From: JALZAA01 sp035316025
GTDB lineage: Bacteria; Actinomycetota; Acidimicrobiia; IMCC26256; JACDBD01
Direction: 5' to 3'
Assembly (NCBI GenBank): GCA_035316025.1
Contig: DATFXL010000051.1
Coordinates: forward strand, 1-14,553
DNA length: 14,553 nt
A model generated the notes under the pieces. It saw only the letters and a program-made list of their open reading frames with translations. It was not told the origin of the DNA and made no database searches. Within the stretch, counting starts at the first letter, position 1. Every line of letters begins with the position of its first letter. The translations under genes were made by a program, and so were the position numbers. Of this stretch, positions 7,748 to 14,018 are shown one piece after another.

Positions 7748-9211
7748 CTACTCGAACGCGTCGGTGGAACGCTGTGTGAAACGCGTCGCCGGCCACTTGC
7801 CCGAGTAGACGGCGTCGTAGCTCCAGTCGGGCTGCTTCTGGCGCTGCCGTTCGTCGAGCACGGCGCGACCGTCCTCGATGTCGACGACCGCGGCGATGAG
7901 CTCGGGCTCGACGGGCCGAGCGGCGGCATGCGTGTGGGCGTTGGCTTGGGACGGGAACAGGCGGCGGATGTCGCCTACGACGAGCTGGTGCTGGAGGGCG
8001 AGATTGCAGCGGGCGCTGTCGGCAACGGTAGCGATGCGCTTATCGAGCTCGGCGAGGTCGGCATCGTTCGCCGTGTCCTTGCACATCCGCTCGAGGATGC
8101 CAGCGAGCTCCAGGCCGTCCTGTTTGCACGGGACGCACTGCCCGCACGATTCGACGGCAAGGAACCGCGAGACGCCGGCGGCGACGGCGACGAAGTCGGT
8201 CGTGTCGTCGAAGAGGATGAAGCCACCGGTGCCCAACCCGGTTCCGAGGGCGCGCATCGCCTCGTAGCTGACCGGCGTGTCGAAGTTGTCGGAGAGGATC
8301 AGCGCGTTGGCGACGCCGGACATCGCCGCCACGTGCCGGCGGCCGGGCTGCGCGCCGCCGCCGATCTGTGCGACGACATCGCGCAGCGGCGTTCCCATGG
8401 GCACCTCGGCCACGCCTTCGCGCTGCGTCCGGCCGGTGATGGTGCACACGATCGACCCCGGCGACTCGTCCGTGCCGACGGATCTGAACCAGTCCGCCCC
8501 CAAGGCGATGATCTGCGGAACGTTGGCCAGCGTCTCGACGTTGTTCGCCAAGGTCGGCGGCGCGTTGCTGAGGTCGTCGGGCGCCGCCATCTCGACCTTC
8601 GCCGCCGACGGTGCGGGGTCGTCGCCGAACTCCTCGGCGCCGTGACGGTACGGCGGCGCGACACGCGGGAACGGGCCGCGCCCGTCGACGGCTTCGAGGA
8701 GCCCTGTCTCTTCGCCGTAGAGGTATTCGGGCGGCCCTTCGAACACGTTGATACCGACGTCGATGGCCCAGCTGCAGCCGTGGATCTCCTCGATCGCAGC
8801 GCGTAGGCGTTCGGCCTCACGCGTGAAGGTTTCCTTTAGCGCGACGATCACCGTGTCGGCAGTGACGGCGTACGCGGCGATGAGCGCGCCCTCGAGCACA
8901 CGGTACGGATCGGCGCGCAGGATCGCGTGATCCTTGAAGGACCCGGGCTCGCCCTCGGCGCCGTTCACGACGATGGTGGTCGGCTCCACGGGCGAGGCGT
9001 ACGCCGCCACCGCGCCCCACTTGCGACCAGTCGGGAACCCGGCGCCGCCGCGGCCACGCAGTCCCGACGCCGCCACCTCCTCGATCACGCCTGCGGGGCC
9101 CAGCCGCACCGCCGCCTCCAACCCCCTGCCTCCGCCCGCCTGCTCGTACTCCGCCAGGGTGCGGACGGGGCGAGCGGGCAGGACCCGCGGGGTGAAGGCC
9201 ACGGCAGTCAT
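7748..9211 (-). CDS. Orphan NuoF-like NADH dehydrogenase flavoprotein
   Basis: This 487-aa protein resembles the complex I 51-kDa/NuoF subunit, which oxidises NADH through FMN and passes electrons to a 4Fe-4S cluster. It shows GRGGAGFPTGRKW (53-65) and NGAEGEPGSFKDH (83-95) for FMN/NADH, YLYGEETGLLEA (163-174), PPTLANNVETLANV (218-231), and the iron-sulfur ligands ESCGQCVPC (C356, C359, C362) with C402. Compared with NuoF it has a changed linker around residues 183-217. There is no nuoE, nuoG or other complex I gene nearby, so it probably serves another NADH-dependent electron chain. The start is uncertain: ATG 9211 fits the family opening, and ATG 9241 is an in-frame alternative; neither has a clear ribosome binding site. 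It lies downstream of the kinase on the same strand and converges with BVMO 2, 9 bp apart. Partner proteins are unknown. Confidence 0.88.
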   Translation of the reverse strand: MTAVAFTPRVLPARPVRTLAEYEQAGGGRGLEAAVRLGPAGVIEEVAASGLRGRGGAGFPTGRKWGAVAAYASPVEPTTIVVNGAEGEPGSFKDHAILRADPYRVLEGALIAAYAVTADTVIVALKETFTREAERLRAAIEEIHGCSWAIDVGINVFEGPPEYLYGEETGLLEAVDGRGPFPRVAPPYRHGAEEFGDDPAPSAAKVEMAAPDDLSNAPPTLANNVETLANVPQIIALGADWFRSVGTDESPGSIVCTITGRTQREGVAEVPMGTPLRDVVAQIGGGAQPGRRHVAAMSGVANALILSDNFDTPVSYEAMRALGTGLGTGGFILFDDTTDFVAVAAGVSRFLAVESCGQCVPCKQDGLELAGILERMCKDTANDADLAELDKRIATVADSARCNLALQHQLVVGDIRRLFPSQANAHTHAAARPVEPELIAAVVDIEDGRAVLDERQRQKQPDWSYDAVYSGKWPATRFTQRSTDAFE

Positions 9212-9269
9212 TCTTGCCGCCGCGGACCGCGACGCGAACATCGGAGCCGGCGCGCGAGCGCTCAGGGGA

Positions 9270-9353
9270 TCAGCGGATCTGTTCGAGCTCGACCACGAGC
9301 GGGCTGCGTGCGGTGACCGCCGCGGGCGCACCCCGGACCTGAGCGTCCGTCAT
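9270..9353 (-). CDS. Possible 27-aa small ORF with a very strong ribosome binding site
   Basis: In the 188-bp gap between the kinase and the NuoF-like gene there is an ATG (9353) preceded by GGAGGAG at 6-nt spacing, the best Shine-Dalgarno sequence I noticed in the window. The frame encodes 27 residues starting MTDAQVRGAPAAV and ending VVELEQIR before a TGA at 9270. The product has no signal peptide, membrane segment or cysteine. It could be a real small protein, a leader peptide coupling translation to the NuoF-like gene 28-58 nt downstream, or the remnant of a longer N-terminus. I do not recognise it. Confidence 0.35.
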   Translation of the reverse strand: MTDAQVRGAPAAVTARSPLVVELEQIR

Positions 9354-9359
9354 CCCCGA

Positions 9360-9366
9360 CTCCTCC
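9360..9366 (-). promoter_or_regulatory. Strong Shine-Dalgarno before the 27-aa ORF
   Basis: GGAGGAG on the minus strand lies 6 nt upstream of ATG 9353. The NuoF-like gene downstream has no comparable site at either of its candidate starts, so ribosomes may enter this region here. Confidence 0.6.
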
Positions 9367-9368
9367 AC

Positions 9369-9396
9369 CCGTTCACGAGCCGTTCGCGGGTCGTTC
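9369..9396 (-). repeat. Three GAACGR direct repeats at exact 11-bp spacing
   Basis: On the minus strand GAACGA, GAACGG and GAACGG occupy 9396-9391, 9385-9380 and 9374-9369, each separated by 5 bp, giving a period of 11 bp, about one helical turn. They lie just past the kinase stop codon (9402-9400) and before the Shine-Dalgarno of the 27-aa ORF. This spacing is typical of response-regulator or other tandem-dimer operators. A -10-like TAATCT (9402-9397) adjoins them, but no good -35 was seen. Confidence 0.4.
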
Positions 9397-9399
9397 AGA

Positions 9400-10824
9400 T
9401 TAAGCCTGTTGAAGTGGAAGGACGACCTGGAACCAGGTATTCCCGGGTTCCGACTCCAATCGGATCTCCCCGTCGTGGCGACCGACGACGATCCGCCAGG
9501 CGATGTCCAGGCCGAGGCCGGTCCCCTTGCCGACCTCCTTGGTCGTGAAGAAGGGCTCGAACACGCGTGTACGGATGTCCTCGGGCACACCGGGACCGGT
9601 GTCGCCGACCTCGACCATGAGGCGGTCGCCGCCGACGGCGCGGGTACGCACCGTGAGCGTGCCGTGCCCCTGCATGGCGTCGACGGCGTTATGGATGAGG
9701 TTCGTCCACACCTGGTTCAGCTCTCCGGGAAAGGCGGAGATCTTCGGGAGGGTGCGGTCGTACTCGCGAACGACCTCGATGTCGTCGCCGAACTTGTGTC
9801 CGAACATCGTCAACGTGGCGTCGAGCCCGTCGTGGACGTCGACGGACTGGAGCGGTGCCCGGTCCATCTGCGAGTACTGCTTGGCCGACGCGAGCAGACC
9901 CGAGATGCGCTCGGCGGCGTCGGTGATCTCGTCGAGCAGGCTGTCAGATTCGAGCGCCCGCACGGGATACGACAGGCCGACGTCGAGGTGGGGCGGCGGC
10001 ACGGCTTCCGAGAGTTGCTGGAGCCATTGCACGTCGACGCCCGCAGCGACCAAGGTCGGCGCGACCTCCCAGGCGCCGGTCACATCGTGGTCCTCGAGCC
10101 AGCTCGCCAGCTCGTCCTCGCGGTCGGATGCCTCGAGCGGCGAGAGCTTCGGTGCCTGCCGGCGCTGCTCGAGCGCCTGCCCGGCCAGGTCCGCGATCAC
10201 CTCGAGTTGGTCGGGCGGGAGCTCACTGCGGACGATCATGCCGATCTTCTCGCGCATCTCGGCCAGCATGTCGCGCAGGCGCGCGCTCGCACTGGTGAGC
10301 GCGGCCACCGGGTTGTTGAGCTCGTGGGTCAGGCCGGCGGTCACCGTGCCCAGCGCGACGAGCCGCTCGTGGCGCGCGAGCGTGTCCGTCGCGGCCTGGC
10401 CCTGGATGGACCGCCCTTCGAGCAGGTGGGTCGCCATCGGGAACCACTCCCGCACGGCGCGCCCGAAGTCGGCTGCCGGCAGCTCGAACAACCGGCAGTC
10501 GGTGATCGCACGCGCCGTGCCCGAGTAGACCTGCGAACGACGCTCGCCGAGGTAGGCGTCGAAGGCGCCCGTGTACGATCCGTAGTAGTCGGAGCGAAAG
10601 AGCTCGATCTCGCCTCCCTGCACCCGCCCGGACATCGCCATCGTCCCGGAGAGGAGCACGAAGAAGCAGGACGCCGGCGCGCCCTCGCCGTGGATGGTCG
10701 CTCCGGCGGGGTACTCGACGATGCGCCCGCGCTCCGCCAGCCACGAGAGCTGATCGTCGTCGAGCGCCTCGAACAGGAACAGGGTCCGGAGCTGCTCGGG
10801 CGTGAGTCGCTCAGGCTCGGTCAT
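9400..10824 (-). CDS. Soluble histidine kinase with N-terminal cyclic-nucleotide-binding-like domain
   Basis: This 474-aa cytoplasmic kinase has no membrane segment. Residues about 7-135 form a cNMP-binding-like beta barrel (PAGATIHGEGAPASCFFVLL, 39-58). Its phosphate-binding cassette is altered: TGAFDAYLGERRSQV (85-99) lacks the usual GE, so cAMP binding is doubtful. The H-box GTVTAGLTHELNNP gives phospho-acceptor H167. The ATPase has an N-box (N375, N379), DTGPGV (408-413), FEPFFTTK (422-429) and GKGTGLGL (432-439). About 120 mostly helical residues (185-300) separate the H-box from the second dimerisation helix, more than in ordinary kinases; I recall this insert from related soluble kinases. 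The ATG at 10824 overlaps the stop of the response-regulator fusion as ATGA and has GGAG five nt upstream. The two are almost certainly cognate, and the kinase probably phosphorylates D67 of that protein. Confidence 0.93.
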   Translation of the reverse strand: MTEPERLTPEQLRTLFLFEALDDDQLSWLAERGRIVEYPAGATIHGEGAPASCFFVLLSGTMAMSGRVQGGEIELFRSDYYGSYTGAFDAYLGERRSQVYSGTARAITDCRLFELPAADFGRAVREWFPMATHLLEGRSIQGQAATDTLARHERLVALGTVTAGLTHELNNPVAALTSASARLRDMLAEMREKIGMIVRSELPPDQLEVIADLAGQALEQRRQAPKLSPLEASDREDELASWLEDHDVTGAWEVAPTLVAAGVDVQWLQQLSEAVPPPHLDVGLSYPVRALESDSLLDEITDAAERISGLLASAKQYSQMDRAPLQSVDVHDGLDATLTMFGHKFGDDIEVVREYDRTLPKISAFPGELNQVWTNLIHNAVDAMQGHGTLTVRTRAVGGDRLMVEVGDTGPGVPEDIRTRVFEPFFTTKEVGKGTGLGLDIAWRIVVGRHDGEIRLESEPGNTWFQVVLPLQQA

Positions 10825-12488
10825 CGGTGCTCCAGGTACCGGTGCACGAGCTGGATCGCCATGGCACCCTCGCCGACCGCGGACGCAACGCGCTTGATCG
10901 AGTTGGCGCGCACGTCGCCGGCGGCGAACACGCCGGGAACGCTGGCTTCGAGGTAGTAGGGATCGCGTTCCCAACCGCGTGGTCGTTCCCCGTTGCGCAG
11001 CAAGTCTGGTCCCGTCAGCACGAACCCCCGCCCGTCGCGCGCGACCACGCCGTCGAGCCAGTCGGTCCGCGGTTCGGCCCCGATGAAGACGAACAGGTAA
11101 CCGGCTCCCACCGTCTCTTGCGCGCCGCCCCGGTTGTTGCAGAGCGTGAGCCGCTCGAGATGGTCGGACCCGTGTGCCTCGATGACCTCTGTGTTGAGGC
11201 GAACGTCGATGTTGCCAATCTCGTCGATCTGACGGATGAGGTAGTAGGACATCGAGCGCTCGAGGTTGTCCCCCCGGACGAGCAGGGTCACCTGCCGGGC
11301 GTGCTGTGACAGGAACACCGCTGCCTGGCCGGCGGAGTTCGCGGCCCCGACGATGTACACGTCATGGTCATCGCATGAGGAGGCTTCGGTTGCGGCCGAG
11401 CCGTAGAAGACACCGAGACCCGTCAGCGCGTCGGCGCCCGGGACGCCGAGCTTGCGGTACGAGATGCCGGTGGCGAGGAGCACGGCGTGCGAGACAACCT
11501 CACCGCCGTCCGCGAAACGCACCGCCCGCGACGACGCGCGCACGTCAAGCCCGACCACGTCGCGCGTGGTGAGAATCTCGGCGCCGAACTTGTGGGCTTG
11601 TCGCCGCGCCCGGTCGGTGAGCTGGACCCCCGACACGCCGTCGGGGAACCCGAGGTAGTTCTCGATGCGCGAGCTCTGACCCGCTTGCCCGCCCGTCGCC
11701 TGCCGTTCGACGAGGACGGTGCGCAACCCCTCCGATGCCGCGTATACGGCTGCGCCGAGGCCGGCGGGGCCGCCGCCGACGATCACGACGTCGTAGAAGT
11801 CGATCGCAGGCGTCGTCGACAGGCCGACTTCCGCGGCCAGATCGCTGAGGCTCGGGTCGACGAGGGAGTCGCCGTCGGGGGTCACCACCAACGGGATGCT
11901 CGTCGCGTCCACGCCCGCTGCAGCGAGCAGACGCTCGCCCTCGGGGTCTTCGGTCGAAAGCCAGCGATAGGGCACCGAGTTACGGGCGAGGAAGTCGCGC
12001 ACCTCGAAGGAGCGGGCCGACCACCGGTGCCCGACAACCTGCGTGCGGTTGACGGCGTGGTCGTCGCTGTCGAGCCACATCTCGATCAGTGAGTCGATGA
12101 CCGGATAGAGCTTCTCCTCGGGCGGGTCCCATGGCTTGAGGAGGTAGTGGTCGAGGTCGACGACGTTGATCGCATCGATGGCGGCGTCGGTGTCGGCGTA
12201 GGCCGTGAGCAGCGCCCGCCGCGCGAAGGGGAACAGGTCCATGGCCTCTTCGAGGAACTCGAGGCCGCTCATGTCGGGCATGCGATGGTCGGCGAGCAGG
12301 ACGGCGACAGGGTCACCCCGCAGCTTCAGCTCGCGCAGCGTGTCCAGCGCCTGCGGGCCGGATTCCGTCCGCACGACGCGATAGTCCTCGCCGTAGTGGC
12401 GCCGGAGGTCTCGAGCGACGGCTCGCGACACTCCGGGATCGTCGTCCACCGTGAGCAGGATCGGCTTTCGGTCGGTGTCGGCGGCCAT
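10821..12488 (-). CDS. Response regulator fused to thioredoxin-reductase-like FAD/NAD(P) oxidoreductase
   Basis: This is a 555-aa three-part cytoplasmic protein. (1) A receiver domain (1-125) has acidic D15-D17, phospho-acceptor D67 in LLADHRMPDMSG, T95 and K118, all intact. (2) A thioredoxin/glutaredoxin-like segment (about 148-225; SARSFEVRDFLARN, then TSIPLVVTPDG with the cis-Pro position) has no cysteine. (3) A flavoprotein domain (230-555) has FAD motif VVIVGGGPAGLGAA (234-247), GGQAGQSSRIENYLGFP (266-282), NAD(P) motif VYIVGAANSAGQAA (377-390) and FAAGDVR (521-527). The position of the thioredoxin reductase CxxC reads GSAATEASSC (363-372), and the whole protein has only two cysteines (372 and 450), so classical disulfide reduction is unlikely. 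The kinase gene follows with an ATGA overlap. The ATG at 12488 has GAAGG four nt upstream. The output is enzymatic, not DNA-binding; the electron acceptor is unknown. Confidence 0.93.
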   Translation of the reverse strand: MAADTDRKPILLTVDDDPGVSRAVARDLRRHYGEDYRVVRTESGPQALDTLRELKLRGDPVAVLLADHRMPDMSGLEFLEEAMDLFPFARRALLTAYADTDAAIDAINVVDLDHYLLKPWDPPEEKLYPVIDSLIEMWLDSDDHAVNRTQVVGHRWSARSFEVRDFLARNSVPYRWLSTEDPEGERLLAAAGVDATSIPLVVTPDGDSLVDPSLSDLAAEVGLSTTPAIDFYDVVIVGGGPAGLGAAVYAASEGLRTVLVERQATGGQAGQSSRIENYLGFPDGVSGVQLTDRARRQAHKFGAEILTTRDVVGLDVRASSRAVRFADGGEVVSHAVLLATGISYRKLGVPGADALTGLGVFYGSAATEASSCDDHDVYIVGAANSAGQAAVFLSQHARQVTLLVRGDNLERSMSYYLIRQIDEIGNIDVRLNTEVIEAHGSDHLERLTLCNNRGGAQETVGAGYLFVFIGAEPRTDWLDGVVARDGRGFVLTGPDLLRNGERPRGWERDPYYLEASVPGVFAAGDVRANSIKRVASAVGEGAMAIQLVHRYLEHR

Positions 12489-12510
12489 GCAGCCTTCGAC
12501 GGTACCGGTC

Positions 12511-13210
12511 TCAGACGAACCGGTTGAACAGTTGTCGGGGACTGTCCAGGAACCGGCTGACGGCGGTGACCGCGGCCGCCGGTTCGTGCGCTCCGTCCCG
12601 GTCCCGCGAGCGGATGAAGGCGATCTGCTCGAGCGTCAGGACGCCGATGGCCAGGCTGCTCGCGCAGCGCTTCCGATGCGCTGGCCTGGCCCGTCGTCAC
12701 CTTGTACGCCGACGACATCGTGCCCGCCCGCCCGACCCCCTCCCCGCAGTGGAGGAACAAAATGCCGGTGGTCCGATCGACCACGCCGACGAGGCGGCGG
12801 ACCTGTGCCGGCGACGGCGGCTGGCCGTCCGTCACGGGCAGGTGCACGGGTTCCATGCCCAGGGCGCGCAGGTCGTCGTCGGCCCGGCGCGCCGCGGGCC
12901 CGGGACGGAGGTCGACGATCGTGGTGACGCCGCGCTCGGCGAGGGAGCGAAATCCCTGAGTACCCGGTTGCGCCCCCCGCCAGACCCGGTCGTCGACGAC
13001 GTAGAGCTTTCGCACGCCGTCGAGACGCGGCCCGGGGTGCAGGTCGGTCGTGCTGCTCGCCCACCGGCTCGCGGCGATCAGTGCCACGTTGCCCTGGACG
13101 AGCACCAGGATCGTGGCGCTCACCACGACCAGTGCCGCCATTCCGACGCGCCGCGACCACCGGCTCCGGGGCGGATCGGCCGCCGGTACGTCGGCGGCCG
13201 AGGCCGGCAT
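12511..13210 (-). pseudogene. Membrane-anchored dual-specificity/tyrosine-type phosphatase, broken by a one-base frameshift
   Basis: From ATG 13210 the frame encodes an N-terminal membrane anchor (about 23-47) after a basic RSRWSRR, then a cysteine-phosphatase domain with signature HCGEGVGR (HCx5R; C155, R161) and a probable general acid D128. After EALREQ (residue 185) the frame runs into arginine-rich nonsense overlapping the response-regulator gene to 12326. Removing one C from the pair at 12654-12655 restores a sensible end, LAIGVLTLEQIAFIRS, finishing in RQLFNRFV with TGA at 12513-12511. The repaired protein is 232 aa and stops 22 nt before the next gene. The start overlaps the PAP2 stop as TGATG. 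With the basic N-terminus inside, the catalytic domain would face outward. Either a recent inactivating mutation or a sequencing error explains the break; the catalytic core is undamaged. Confidence 0.8.
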
Positions 13211-13947
13211 CAGGTCCGCCGGGGTACCGGAGACTCGAAGTACACCGAGCAGGGGTGCCGGCGGTGAGCGACGTCCACGAGCCATTCGACGACGAGCAGG
13301 AACAGCGCGCCGAAGAGCAGCCCGCCGACGACGTCCGAGAACCAGTGCACACCCATGTAGACGCGACTCGCGGACACGAGCACGATGATCGTGGTCGAGA
13401 TGATCGTGGCCGCCCACCACAGAGCGCGTCGATGCGTGAGCAACGCGACCACCGGTGGCACCAACCCCCAGAGCGCGATCACCGCGAGGACGTGGCCGCT
13501 GGGGAAGGACGGACCTCCACTCGATACGAGCGCGCCCTCGGACGGGCGAACGCGGCCCACGCCCGACTTGAGCAGCCACTCGAACGCGGGACGGGCGACG
13601 GTCGCCACGATGAGCAGGGTCGCCAGCGGCGCACAGACCCGCCACGTGAGCGCCAGGAGCACGATCAGGCCGATCACGACCACCTGCCAGCTCCCGAGCC
13701 GGGTGACGTACAGGAAGAACGTGTCGAGGGCGTCGACGCGATGCGCCGAGATCCAACTTCGGATGGGCTCGTCCCAGACGCGCAGGAGGGCGCCGTGCGA
13801 GACGGCGGCGGCGGCCGCCAGCGCGCCGAACAGCACCACGATCGCCGGGAGGATCCACGGATACCGGAGCAGCACCCCGGCCGGGGTGACCGGTGGCTCG
13901 CGGTGGAGGTTCGCCGGCTCGTGGACATGCGCGGTGCGAAGGCTCAT
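13210..13947 (-). CDS. PAP2 superfamily membrane phosphatase
   Basis: This 245-aa polytopic protein has the complete PAP2 catalytic signature: KSGVGRVRP (K127-P135, Kx6RP), PSGH (149-152) and SRVYMGVH (S194-H201, SRx5H). Hydrophobic segments lie near residues 30-50, 75-102, 105-122, 150-172, 176-193 and 205-225. Such enzymes dephosphorylate lipid phosphates or undecaprenyl pyrophosphate, usually at the outer face of the membrane. I start at ATG 13947; an upstream in-frame GTG at 14031 would overlap the glycosylase gene and add a low-complexity tail, and neither start has a strong ribosome binding site. The stop overlaps the next gene as TGATG. Because PAP2 and dual-specificity phosphatases are also found as one fused protein in other bacteria, the two probably act on the same lipid pathway. 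The substrate is unknown. Confidence 0.9.
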   Translation of the reverse strand: MSLRTAHVHEPANLHREPPVTPAGVLLRYPWILPAIVVLFGALAAAAAVSHGALLRVWDEPIRSWISAHRVDALDTFFLYVTRLGSWQVVVIGLIVLLALTWRVCAPLATLLIVATVARPAFEWLLKSGVGRVRPSEGALVSSGGPSFPSGHVLAVIALWGLVPPVVALLTHRRALWWAATIISTTIIVLVSASRVYMGVHWFSDVVGGLLFGALFLLVVEWLVDVAHRRHPCSVYFESPVPRRT

Positions 13948-13980
13948 GACGGAGGCATCGAGTGTACGGCCGTCGTGGCG

Positions 13981-14007
13981 GGCGGCCGGGGCTACGAGGT
14001 GGCCGCC
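13981..14007 (-). other. Inverted repeat just downstream of the glycosylase gene
   Basis: GGCGGCC (13981-13987) and GGCCGCC (14001-14007) can form a 7-bp GC stem with a 13-nt loop, starting 11 nt after the glycosylase stop. There is no U-tract, so it is not a classical terminator. A TACACT (minus strand, within 13948-13970) could be a -10 for the PAP2 gene, without a recognisable -35. Confidence 0.25.
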
Positions 14008-14018
14008 GTGCGAGTGCC

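Noticed and set aside
9424..9437. Perfect palindrome ACCTGGAACCAGGT as an operator or terminator
   Set aside because: It lies inside conserved kinase codons near the C-terminus (NTWFQVV) and has no T-run, so coding constraint explains it adequately.
9409..10956. Plus-strand open frame (515 codons) opposite the histidine kinase
   Set aside because: Low-complexity charged translation without any family motif, while the minus strand carries a complete kinase.
10821..12488. Annotation as an ordinary thioredoxin reductase (trxB)
   Set aside because: A receiver domain precedes the flavoprotein part and the CxxC motif is missing, so the simple name would mislead.
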